Below, in pieces: positions 1 through 6,753 of a DNA stretch of 10,408 nucleotides. The translations under genes and the position numbers were made by a program. Under the pieces are notes generated by a model, which worked only from the letters and a program-made list of their open reading frames with translations, had not been told where the DNA came from and made no database searches. The DNA is from Methylocapsa sp. Lineage in GTDB: Bacteria; Pseudomonadota; Alphaproteobacteria; Rhizobiales; Beijerinckiaceae. The stretch lies in the NCBI GenBank assembly GCA_003162995.1, contig PLUZ01000312.1, positions 1 through 10,408 of the forward strand. Direction: 5' to 3'. Every line of letters starts with the position of its first letter. Within the stretch, counting starts at the first letter, position 1.

Positions 1-819
1 CTTCCCGGACGGACACTAAGATTTTATGCCAAACCGTTTATAGAAGCATCAGAGCTTATTGGCCAGCTCGTGCTAGCGGTAATTGTCGCAGCACAGGGTC
101 AGGACGGTGCATTACCCGCAGAGGGGAAAGAAGTTCTAATTTGCAAGCTAAACCTTTTGATCGAGCAGCTCGATATTCTTGGGCTTGATCTTACCAAACT
201 ATCCGCGCAAAGGTTGAGAGATTATGTTTCTAATGAAGAGCATATCACTGTAAAGCAAATAAGCCTCCACGTATTACAACTCAGGGATAGATTGCCGGAT
301 CAATTAGAATCATCATATTTATTGTCTTTGACCGCTAGAGAAAGAGAATTATTTGATAGTGCGGCCCCTCACTATGGGGAACAGGTAAGCATTGCCTTTT
401 CATCTATAGTTTATGAAATAGACGAAGCAGCAAAGTGTTTGGCTTTAGGTAGGAGCACGGCATGTGCGTTTCATTCGATTCGCTGTTTGGAGGCCGGTAT
501 CCGCGCACTCTCTCGGTGCCTTCAAATACCAGACCCGACACGAGCGAGCGATAGAAGTTGGCAAAAATTACTGTCTAATCTCAAGTGCGGGATTGACGGA
601 AAGTGGCCGACTAATAGCGACCGCTTGTCCGGCGATGGAGAATTTTTTGACAATGCCTATGCAGCCCTCGCGGCGATACAAAATCCGTGGCGAAACGCCA
701 CGATGCATCTTGATCAAAAATACACTGAAGACGAAGCGCGCCATATATTCGATATGGTAAGGAGTTTTATGAAGAAGCTTGCGTACCGGTGCGACGAGGA
801 TGGGAAGCCCTATGCTTAA
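1..819 (+). CDS. Hypothetical protein with HEPN-like C-terminus, 5' end outside window
   Basis: The reading frame is open from the first base to a TAA at 817-819, giving 272 visible residues, so the gene probably begins upstream. A GTG at 70 could serve as a start, but no good ribosome site precedes it. I do not recognise a named family. The protein looks mainly helical, without signal peptide or membrane segment. Near the C-terminus the segment PWRNATMH (Arg codon 691-693, His codon 706-708) fits the R-X4-6-H motif of HEPN RNases and nucleic-acid-binding domains. It is followed by an acidic, EEA-like helix (TEDEARHIFDMVRSFM), as seen in many HEPN-type proteins of unknown role. An earlier helix (AFHSIRCLEAGIRAL) fits the same fold. 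Base composition is much lower in GC than in the genes downstream (17 of 60 bases are G or C at 301-360), which suggests horizontal acquisition. A toxin or phage-defence role is possible for HEPN proteins but is not shown here. Confidence 0.68.
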   Translation, partial: LPGRTLRFYAKPFIEASELIGQLVLAVIVAAQGQDGALPAEGKEVLICKLNLLIEQLDILGLDLTKLSAQRLRDYVSNEEHITVKQISLHVLQLRDRLPDQLESSYLLSLTARERELFDSAAPHYGEQVSIAFSSIVYEIDEAAKCLALGRSTACAFHSIRCLEAGIRALSRCLQIPDPTRASDRSWQKLLSNLKCGIDGKWPTNSDRLSGDGEFFDNAYAALAAIQNPWRNATMHLDQKYTEDEARHIFDMVRSFMKKLAYRCDEDGKPYA

Positions 820-968
820 CTTCCTGTGCTTTTGGCTGCACAACTTTCGTGAATGCACGATCAGACGCTTCTGGGCTTTCATCAACCTCAACCTCGTGGG
901 CCAATGCACCGATAGGGGCTTGGTATGTCAGGTGAAACAACGCCAGCTAAATTGGGCGAGCGCAGACC

Positions 969-1712
969 GTGAATGAGAAACCCGCTATGTACCAGCGCGC
1001 CGATGTCGCGCTGGTTGGGCGCCAGCTTTTTCCGAGTAGAGCCAAGGCGCAAGAAGCCATCGCTGCCGGACTCGTGCGTGCCGATGGGGAAATCATCCGC
1101 AAAGCGTCGGCGCCGATTGGGCCTAACGCTATGATCGAATCCGCGCCTGCCTATCCTTGGGTCTCGCGCGGCGGCGTGAAGCTGGCCGCTGCTCTCGATG
1201 CCTTCGGTTTCGATCCCGCTGGACATTTCTGTCTCGATGTCGGCACCTCGACCGGGGGCTTCACCCATGTCCTTCTGGCACGTGGCGCTGCCGGGGTCGT
1301 TTGCGTGGATTCAGGGCACGGCCAATTGCATGAGACGATCGCCCGCGATCCGCGCGTCATATCGTTCGAGGGGATCGACGCGCGGCATTTAACGCAGGCC
1401 TCGCTCGCGCGGGCTCCCTCCATCGTGACCTGCGATGTGAGCTTTGTTTCGCTCGCCGTGATTCTCCCGGCCGTGCTGCCGCTCGCAGCGCCAGAGGCGG
1501 CGCTCGTCGCTCTGATCAAACCGCAATTCGAGGCCGGCCCCGGCCGCACTGTCAAAGGCATCGTCAAAGACAGCGAGATCAGGCGTGAAGCCTGCGATAA
1601 AATCGAAAATCTAGTCAAAAGCCTTGGCTGGCAAATCCTGGGCATCATGCCGTCTCCGATTGATGGCGGCGACGGTAACCAAGAGTTTCTCCTCGGCGCG
1701 CGGCAGGGATGA
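969..1712 (+). CDS. tlyA: TlyA family rRNA (cytidine-2'-O)-methyltransferase
   Basis: The 247-residue product has the usual TlyA size and order: an N-terminal S4 RNA-binding domain (about residues 8-60, RADVALVGRQLFPSRAKAQE) and an FtsJ-like SAM-dependent methyltransferase domain. The junction PWVSRGGVKLAAALDAF (63-79) is typical. Motif I is LDVGTSTGGFT (89-99), followed by VDSGHGQLH, CDVSFVSL and IKPQFEAGP. Characterised TlyA proteins 2'-O-methylate cytidines in 16S and 23S rRNA; the older name hemolysin A is misleading. Starts at GTG 969 or ATG 987 are both possible; GGCGAG eight bases before 969 slightly favours it, while known family N-termini would also suit 987. The stop overlaps the next start in ATGA, implying translational coupling. 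In many Alphaproteobacteria dxs lies just upstream; here it does not. Confidence 0.95.
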   Translation: MNEKPAMYQRADVALVGRQLFPSRAKAQEAIAAGLVRADGEIIRKASAPIGPNAMIESAPAYPWVSRGGVKLAAALDAFGFDPAGHFCLDVGTSTGGFTHVLLARGAAGVVCVDSGHGQLHETIARDPRVISFEGIDARHLTQASLARAPSIVTCDVSFVSLAVILPAVLPLAAPEAALVALIKPQFEAGPGRTVKGIVKDSEIRREACDKIENLVKSLGWQILGIMPSPIDGGDGNQEFLLGARQG

Positions 1713-2983
1713 TCAGCTTCAACACGCGTCTCACCATCGATCGGCTCGGGTGGCGCGGCGAAGGAGTCGCGCAAGGCCCAGATGGCTTGATCTTTATCCC
1801 CTATGCTTTGGCGCATGAGACGATCATCGCGGAGGTCGATGGCGCGCGAGGCACATTGGTCGAGGTGGTGGCCCCGAGCCCGGACCGGATCGCCCCTTTT
1901 TGCCGCTATTTCTCGCGGTGCGGCGGCTGCGCGGTGCAAACGCTGAGCGCGGAGTCTTATGCCCGATGGAAGCGCGACCTCGTCGCCAAGGCGTTGCAGC
2001 GGGCGGGACTCACGATCGCGGTTTCGCAGCTAATCGATGCGCATGGCGCGGGGCGCCGGCGCGCGACCTTTCATGCGCGCTACCCGCAACAGGGCCAGGT
2101 AAAGACAGGCTTCACTCAGGCGCGGACGCATGACATCGTCGAAATCGACTCTTGCCCGGTGCTCGCCTCTTCGATGGACAGGGCTTTGCCGGCTGCCCGT
2201 GCTCTTGCACAAGCCCTAGCCGGCCAGAGCAAGCCGCTCGACATTCTCGTCACCGCGACGGCCTCAGGCCTCGATATCGATCTCAAAGGCCATGGTCCGA
2301 TGAGCGATACCGCGACGCAAAGACTTATCAAGATTGCCGGGGACTATGATCTCGCGCGTCTCTCAAACCATGGTTCGATCCTGATCTCGCGCCGCACGCC
2401 AGTGCTTGCCATGGGCAGGGTCATGGTGGCGCCGCCGCCAGGCGCATTCTTGCAGGCAACCGAGGCCGGTGAGGAAACGCTCGCGGCCCGGGTTTGCGCA
2501 CATGCCGCGGGGGCCAAACTCATCGCTGATCTCTTTTCCGGCGTCGGGACCTTTGCGCTGCGGATGGCGGCTTTCGCGAAAGTCGATGCCTACGATCTCG
2601 ATGAGGCAGCGCTTCAGGCCATGGCGAAAGCCGCGCACGTCGAAGGCATGCATCAAGTGACAGCCGCGCGGCGCGATCTTTTTGCGCGCCCGCTCCGCCC
2701 GGAGGAGATGGAACGCTACGACGCCATCGTGTTCGATCCCCCGCGCGCGGGGGCCGCGGAACAAGCCACGGCGCTTGCCGCCTCGCTTGTGCCGGTCATT
2801 GTCGCGGTTTCCTGTAACGCGGAAAGTTTTGCGCGCGATGCCGCGATCCTGTGCGCCGGCGGCTATGAAATCCTAATGGTGGAACCGGTCGATCAGTTTC
2901 GCCATACGCCGCATGTCGAAATTGTCGCAAGCTTCCGGCGGCGAGGGGAAAAGCCACGGCGAAAGAGGCGGCTGCTCGGCTAG
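1709..2983 (+). CDS. Class I SAM-dependent RNA methyltransferase, TrmA/RumA (RlmD) family
   Basis: This 424-residue enzyme should transfer a methyl group to C5 of a uridine in tRNA or 23S rRNA; which uridine cannot be told from sequence. The N-terminus (about 3-58) resembles a TRAM RNA-binding domain. Cys65, Cys71, Cys74 and Cys149 match the four ligands of the [4Fe-4S] cluster in this family (CRYFSRCGGC, then DSCPVL). The Rossmann core has the SAM motif DLFSGVGTFALR and the motif DPPRAG starting at Asp343. The catalytic nucleophile is Cys369 in VSCN, and the C-terminal EPVDQFRHTPHVE provides the likely general base, Glu404. The tail is very basic (RRRGEKPRRKRR), fitting RNA contact. The start ATG overlaps the tlyA stop by four bases, so the two RNA-modification genes are probably cotranscribed and coupled. 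Confidence 0.93.
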   Translation: MISFNTRLTIDRLGWRGEGVAQGPDGLIFIPYALAHETIIAEVDGARGTLVEVVAPSPDRIAPFCRYFSRCGGCAVQTLSAESYARWKRDLVAKALQRAGLTIAVSQLIDAHGAGRRRATFHARYPQQGQVKTGFTQARTHDIVEIDSCPVLASSMDRALPAARALAQALAGQSKPLDILVTATASGLDIDLKGHGPMSDTATQRLIKIAGDYDLARLSNHGSILISRRTPVLAMGRVMVAPPPGAFLQATEAGEETLAARVCAHAAGAKLIADLFSGVGTFALRMAAFAKVDAYDLDEAALQAMAKAAHVEGMHQVTAARRDLFARPLRPEEMERYDAIVFDPPRAGAAEQATALAASLVPVIVAVSCNAESFARDAAILCAGGYEILMVEPVDQFRHTPHVEIVASFRRRGEKPRRKRRLLG

Positions 2984-3028
2984 AGCATTTTCAAGCGAAG
3001 TGGATACCGGTTCGCGTTAAGAAAATGC
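2984..3028. repeat. Palindromic intergenic repeat (REP-like), copy 1
   Basis: Just after the TAG of the methyltransferase gene, GCATTTTC (2985-2992) pairs perfectly with GAAAATGC (3021-3028). An inner stem GCGAA/TTCGC (2995-2999, 3011-3015) surrounds a loop containing ACCGG. The layout, AGAGCAT ends with a central ACCGG, resembles palindromic repeats found in many copies in Rhizobiales genomes. It sits between convergent genes, where its hairpin could act as a bidirectional transcription stop or RNA stabiliser, although no T-run follows. The relation to a named repeat family is from memory. Confidence 0.65.
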
Positions 3029-3058
3029 GATAAGGCAAACCCCTAGATCATGAGCCCT

Positions 3059-3868
3059 TCAAGTCGCAGCGCGCAGGGGGGAAGCGGCCGGCGGGTCGAA
3101 CCAGCGAAACGCCAATAGCCCAACGAGAAAGCCGCCGATATGGGCCTCCCAAGCGACCGTCGCGCCGGTGTCAAGCGGCATGGGAATCGTGCCAAACAAA
3201 AAATTGGCGAGAAACCAGAAGCCGAGAAAACTGATCGCGCTGCGATTGGAGAGAATGTCCCGCAACGGCAGCGCGGGCTGCCGGTAAGCGTGGTCTTCAT
3301 TCGCGCGGTCCCCGAAGCCGAGGGATTCGTCGAGCGGCGCCCCTGGTTGAAACACGAAGCGGACCGCCGCCGCCATGACGCCGGAAACCGCGGCCGAGGC
3401 ACCCACGACCGGCTGCAGATCGGCCATGTGGGTCGCGTAGTGCATAGCAGCTCCGGCAATGGCCGCGACCGCGCAAAACAACAAAAAGCGCGGCGTCCCA
3501 AAGCGGCGTGCGACGGGCGAGCCGAAGGCCACGAACCAGAGGCAATTCATCCCCACATGCAGCCAGCCGCCGTGCAAAAACGCATATGTCAGCGGCGTCC
3601 ACCAGAGTGGCTTGCCGTCCCCTAAGAAAAAGCGTGCCGCCTGCGCGCGGAACTCGGCGTCCTCCGGAATCGCATTGAAAGCGGCGGTGACCCTTGCGGG
3701 ATCGAAAGCAAAAGTGAAACGGCCCGGCACGAAGGCGAAGTGCTGAAGAATTTCGAGATAGGTCTCTGGCGCGATGAGTTGAGAGAAGCCCTCGATCGCG
3801 ACAAGCAGCACGACGATCCAGAGGATCACCGGCGGCAGATTGAAAATCCGTTCTTTTTGATGCCGCAT
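3059..3868 (-). CDS. Rhomboid family intramembrane serine protease
   Basis: The product is a polytopic inner-membrane protein of about 269 residues with a first membrane segment at about 12-33 and several more from about 95 onward. Rhomboids cleave membrane-spanning substrates within the bilayer by a Ser-His dyad. The expected landmarks are present: WWTPLTYAFLHGGWLHVGMN, with His104 and Asn108 lining the oxyanion site; Ser158 in GASAAVSG; and His243 in EAHIGG. The usual Gly after the catalytic Ser (GxSG) is Ala here. The start is uncertain: ATG 3868 is preferred because AAAGAG and GATGAG lie at workable distances. ATG 3880 follows AAAGAG without a spacer, and GTG 3892 has no ribosome site. 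The gene lies 63 bases downstream of prfB on the same strand and may be cotranscribed with it. The substrate is unknown. Confidence 0.9.
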   Translation of the reverse strand: MRHQKERIFNLPPVILWIVVLLVAIEGFSQLIAPETYLEILQHFAFVPGRFTFAFDPARVTAAFNAIPEDAEFRAQAARFFLGDGKPLWWTPLTYAFLHGGWLHVGMNCLWFVAFGSPVARRFGTPRFLLFCAVAAIAGAAMHYATHMADLQPVVGASAAVSGVMAAAVRFVFQPGAPLDESLGFGDRANEDHAYRQPALPLRDILSNRSAISFLGFWFLANFLFGTIPMPLDTGATVAWEAHIGGFLVGLLAFRWFDPPAASPLRAAT

Positions 3869-3931
3869 GCTGGGACTCATCTCTTTATGCACTGTGGATC
3901 ATCATGCTTTGCACCGCTTTGGGATCAAGCG

Positions 3932-5063
3932 CTAGTCTACGTCCTCGACCAGGACCGGGCTGCCATCGGTCAGTTTCTGGGCGAGCGACGCCTCCATGAA
4001 ATTGTCGAGTTCGCCGTCGAGCACGTCGCCGGGCGAGCCTGATGTTACGCCGGTCCGCAGATCCTTCACGAGCTGGTAGGGCTGCAGCACATAGGAGCGG
4101 ATCTGATGGCCCCAGCCGATATCGGTTTTGCTCGCTTCCGTCGCATTGGCGGCGGCCTCCCGTTTTTCGATTTCCTGCTCGTAAAGCCTTGCGCGAAGCA
4201 TGTTCCAGGCGGTTGCCCGGTTCTTGTGCTGCGAGCGCTCGCCCTGGCAGGCAACGACGATCCCCGACGGGATATGGGTGATGCGCACCGCCGAATCCGT
4301 CGTATTGATGTGCTGGCCGCCAGCCCCCGATGAACGATAGGTATCGATGCGGCAATCCGATTCCTTGACGTCGATCTCGATCCTGTCGTCAATCACCGGA
4401 TAGACCCATACCGAGGCAAAACTCGTGTGGCGCCTTGCGTTCGAATCGAAAGGCGAGATGCGCACCAGGCGATGCACGCCGGATTCGGTTTTGGCCCATC
4501 CATGCGCGTTGTGGCCCTTGACGAGCAGGGTGCCGGATTTGAGGCCCGCTTCGTCGCCCGCCGTCTCCTCGATGATCTCGACCTTATATTTGTGGCGCTC
4601 GGCCCATCGCGCATACATGCGAAACAGCATGCGTGCCCAATCGCAGCTCTCGGTCCCGCCGGCGCCGGCGTGAACCTCGATATAAGTGTCATTGGCATCG
4701 GCTTCGCCGGACAACAGCGCCTCGATCTGGCGGCGCTCGGCTTCCGCCTTCAGGGCTTTCAACTGGTCGAGGCCTTCCTTCTCGGACGCCGCGTCTTGTT
4801 CCGCCTCGGCGAGCTCGATCAGCGTGATCGCGTCCAAAAGTTCACTTTCGAAACGATTGAGCGAGCCAAGCCCTTCCTCGAGCTCGGTACGCTCGCGCAT
4901 GATTTTTTGCGCGGTTTCGGCATCGTTCCAAAGGTTGGGATCTTCAGCCTTGGCGTTCAGTTCGGCGAGGCGGCGAGCGGAAGCTTCGACGTCAAAGATG
5001 CCTCCTCAGCAATCCCATCGATTGCTGGATGGATTGGACAAGCGCTTCGGCTTCGGCGCGCAT
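3932..5063 (-). CDS. prfB: Peptide chain release factor 2, expressed by programmed +1 frameshift
   Basis: RF2 recognises UGA and UAA in the ribosomal A site and triggers peptide release. The coding sequence has two parts. A 23-codon first frame starts at ATG 5063 (MRAEAEALVQSIQQSMGLL...) and ends at TGA 4994-4992. The main frame is entered at GAC 4993 after skipping one T and runs to TAG 3934-3932. The joined protein is 376 residues, the normal RF2 length. The anticodon-like SPF tripeptide is at 203-205 and the catalytic GGQ at 248-250. The N-terminal portion restored by the frameshift (DPNLWND, around residues 42-48) is conserved in RF2, showing that the internal ATG at 4900 is not the start. 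The sequence AAGTGAG seven bases before ATG 5063 is a good ribosome site. In many Rhizobiales a penicillin-binding protein gene (mrcA) precedes prfB; it is absent here. Confidence 0.96.
4992..5006 (-). promoter_or_regulatory. Programmed +1 ribosomal frameshift site of prfB
   Basis: Read on the minus strand, AGGAGG (5006-5001) is followed by the three-base spacer CAT, then the slippery CTT (4997-4995) and the in-frame stop TGA with C after it. This matches the classical RF2 recoding signal: an internal Shine-Dalgarno-like element three bases before CUU-UGA-C. When RF2 is scarce the ribosome pauses at UGA and slips +1 to make more RF2; when RF2 is plentiful a 23-residue peptide is released. The downstream frame continues with conserved RF2 residues, so this is not a sequencing error. 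Confidence 0.95.
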
Positions 5064-5142
5064 TTTGATACTCACTTTTCAGGGAAATTAGCGGTTGGAG
5101 ATTTCGTTCAATGGAAAGATGGAGCTTCTGCTCGCGCGTTGC

Positions 5143-5171
5143 AAGATAATAAGATCGGGCCGGGATGTAAA
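5143..5171 (-). promoter_or_regulatory. Candidate sigma-70-type promoter for prfB
   Basis: On the minus strand a -35-like TTTACA (5171-5166) and a -10-like TATCTT (5148-5143) are separated by 17 bases. They match 5 of 6 and 4 of 6 positions of the consensus. Transcription would begin near 5136, leaving a leader of roughly 70 bases before the prfB ATG at 5063. This is a motif match only. Confidence 0.4.
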
Positions 5172-5363
5172 CGGCGCAAGGCCCAGGCAAGAGACGCGCC
5201 ATGGCCACTGCGAAGCTCCGCCGCGAGCCAGTTGTCGGTGCGCAAGGAAAACCAGAGCCGGGGAAGGCAGGGCCGGCCAGCGTGACAAATCCGTCAAAGT
5301 GGAGGACTAAACACGGCTCGCTTCAAGGTGAATCGCAGCCGGTGACACGTATTATGGCTTCTC

Positions 5364-5407
5364 GCATGATCTTTTCAAAATAGTCGGCAACTTTTTAAAG
5401 ATCATGC
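5364..5407. repeat. Palindromic intergenic repeat (REP-like), copy 2
   Basis: GCATGATCTTT (5364-5374) and AAAGATCATGC (5397-5407) form a perfect 11-base inverted repeat around a 22-base AT-rich centre. On the minus strand it opens with AGAGCATGATC, the familiar start of palindromic repeats dispersed in Rhizobiales genomes. It shares AGAGCAT ends with the repeat at 2984-3028, but its centre differs and it lacks the usual ACCGG core, so it may be a decayed or different subtype. Confidence 0.65.
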
Positions 5408-5413
5408 TCTAAG

Positions 5414-5441
5414 TTGACGTCCAACGAGGTTTTGCCACAAT
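5414..5441 (+). promoter_or_regulatory. Candidate promoter for patatin-adc unit
   Basis: A -35-like TTGACG (5414-5419) and a -10-like CACAAT (5436-5441) are 16 bases apart, matching 5 of 6 and 4 of 6 consensus positions. Transcription would begin near 5448, about 70 bases before the patatin ATG. The left arm of an inverted repeat begins inside the -10 element, so a bound repressor could block polymerase here. This rests on motif matching only. Confidence 0.4.
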
Positions 5442-5498
5442 GGTCCGGCGCGCGATAGGATCGAGAGGCGAGCCTCCAGTGCACTGGACCGGACCATT
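5439..5498. promoter_or_regulatory. Operator-like nested inverted repeats upstream of patatin gene
   Basis: AATGGTCCGG (5439-5448) and CCGGACCATT (5489-5498) are perfect 10-base inverted arms. Between them lie GAGGC/GCCTC (5465-5469, 5472-5476) and the perfect 12-base palindrome CCAGTGCACTGG (5476-5487). The structure spans the predicted start of transcription and ends 18 bases before the patatin ATG. It could be paired operator sites for a dimeric regulator, or a 5' leader hairpin. The half-site TGGTC/GACCA recalls GntR/FadR-type operators, but the arms are too far apart for one classical site, so no regulator is assigned. Confidence 0.5.
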
Positions 5499-5516
5499 AA
5501 CGGGAACTGCTCAAAC

Positions 5517-6698
5517 ATGACCGATGACGACAAATCGCATGCCCCCATGCGCAAGACGCATCGGGTCTGTCCGCGTCCCCCGTTCGAGCGTATCGCCCTT
5601 GTCCTGCAAGGCGGCGGCGCTCTCGGCGCCTATCAGGCGGGCGTCTATCAAGCTTTGGCGGAGGCCAATCTGCATCCCGACTGGGTGGCGGGCATTTCGA
5701 TTGGCGCCGTTAATGCGGCGCTGGTGGCAGGCAACCCGCCGGAGAAGCGCGTCGCGCGGCTGCGCGAATTTTGGGAGACCGTCAGCGCCGCTCCATTCGG
5801 TCTCCCCACCATCTCTTCACTCGAGATCAAGGACGAGTCCATCCGTAAATGGCTCAATCAACTACGCGCAGCGGGCAATTTGTTCGGGGGCGCACCGGGA
5901 TTTTTTAAACCGCGGATACCACCGCCCTTGCCGTTCATACAAGGGGACCTCGATTCTCTTAGCTATTACGACATTGCCCCTTTGAAGGCGACCCTCGAAC
6001 GACTCGTGGATTTTGACCTCATCAATAGTGGGATGACCCGTTTTAGTGTCGGCGCGGTGAATGTGCGCAGCGGCAACTTCGTCTATTTCGACAACACCAC
6101 GCATGATATCTGTATGGAACATGTCATAGCGAGCGGCTCGCTACCGCCCGGTTTGCCGGCCACCGAGATCCAAGGTGAATATTATTGGGATGGCGGCCTT
6201 GTTTCGAATACGCCACTGCAATGGGTGCTCTCCGGCCGGCCGCGCCTGGATACACTGGCCTTTCAGATCGATCTCTGGAACGCGCGCGGCGACGTACCGC
6301 GCAATCTGATCGAGGCCGAATTGCGCCAGAAGGAAATCCGCTTTTCCAGCCGCACACGGGCAGCCACCGATGATTTCAAAAGGTCGCAGCTGTTACGCCG
6401 CGCGGTCCACCACCTCCTTCAGCAGATTCCAGACGAGCTGCGGCAATTGCCGCAAGCCAATCTTCTCGCCGGCGAGGCGGATGAAAAAGTCTACAACATC
6501 ATCAATCTCATCTATCACTCCCACAATTACGAGGGCACCTCGAAGGACTATGAATTTTCGAGGCGGACCATGGAGGAGCATTGGGAGTCGGGCTACAACG
6601 ACGCGGTGCGCACATTGCGTCACAAGGAAGTCTTGCAAAGGCCCGAAAATCACGACGGCGTCTTCACCTTCGACCTCGCGCGCGACGGCCGTGAATAG
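5517..6698 (+). CDS. Patatin-like phospholipase/acyl hydrolase (with C-terminal DUF3734-like region)
   Basis: This 393-residue protein has a patatin Ser-Asp hydrolase domain from about residue 24 to 235. The oxyanion-hole motif is GGGALGAYQAG (32-42), the nucleophile is Ser61 in GISIG, and the second catalytic residue is Asp225 in DGG. The C-terminal 150 residues (YHSHNYEGTSKDYEFSRRTM and surroundings) match my memory of the DUF3734 extension common in proteobacterial homologues. It has no signal peptide, so it is probably cytoplasmic or peripheral. Activity is likely on acyl lipids or a polyester; the true substrate is unknown. The gene is 55 bases before acetoacetate decarboxylase, with no terminator seen. 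A related patatin gene in Legionella (patD) is operonic with 3-hydroxybutyrate dehydrogenase and linked to polyhydroxybutyrate metabolism. Such a role here is inference. Confidence 0.92.
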   Translation: MTDDDKSHAPMRKTHRVCPRPPFERIALVLQGGGALGAYQAGVYQALAEANLHPDWVAGISIGAVNAALVAGNPPEKRVARLREFWETVSAAPFGLPTISSLEIKDESIRKWLNQLRAAGNLFGGAPGFFKPRIPPPLPFIQGDLDSLSYYDIAPLKATLERLVDFDLINSGMTRFSVGAVNVRSGNFVYFDNTTHDICMEHVIASGSLPPGLPATEIQGEYYWDGGLVSNTPLQWVLSGRPRLDTLAFQIDLWNARGDVPRNLIEAELRQKEIRFSSRTRAATDDFKRSQLLRRAVHHLLQQIPDELRQLPQANLLAGEADEKVYNIINLIYHSHNYEGTSKDYEFSRRTMEEHWESGYNDAVRTLRHKEVLQRPENHDGVFTFDLARDGRE

Positions 6699-6753
6699 AG
6701 CGAAGTGAGGGCTTCAGGCCGCACCTGATCGACACCCGTTGAGGAGATGAACG

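Larger units (their letters stand above)
5064..5516. other. Divergent intergenic control region between prfB and patatin gene
   Basis: No convincing gene lies in these 453 bases. Short open frames exist on both strands but lack family resemblance and good ribosome sites. The prfB-proximal half holds a candidate minus-strand promoter (5143-5171). The patatin-proximal part holds a palindromic repeat (5364-5407), a candidate plus-strand promoter (5414-5441) and nested inverted repeats (5439-5498). The stretch 5172-5340 contains nothing I can assign. Confidence 0.7.

Noticed and set aside
847..860. Small hairpin TCGTG/CACGA in the space before tlyA
   Set aside because: A five-base stem is expected by chance and has no T-run or promoter context.
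925..972. A 15-codon frame (ATG to TGA) overlapping the tlyA GTG by four bases
   Set aside because: Too short, without a recognisable family or clear ribosome site; the overlap may be chance.
3893..3931. GCATGATGATCC-like sequence between prfB and the rhomboid gene as a third palindromic repeat
   Set aside because: Only one partial arm is present and no matching inverted arm was found.
4427..5068. Long plus-strand open frame (213 codons) opposite prfB
   Set aside because: It lies antisense to conserved RF2 sequence and has no family resemblance; long antisense frames are common in GC-rich DNA.
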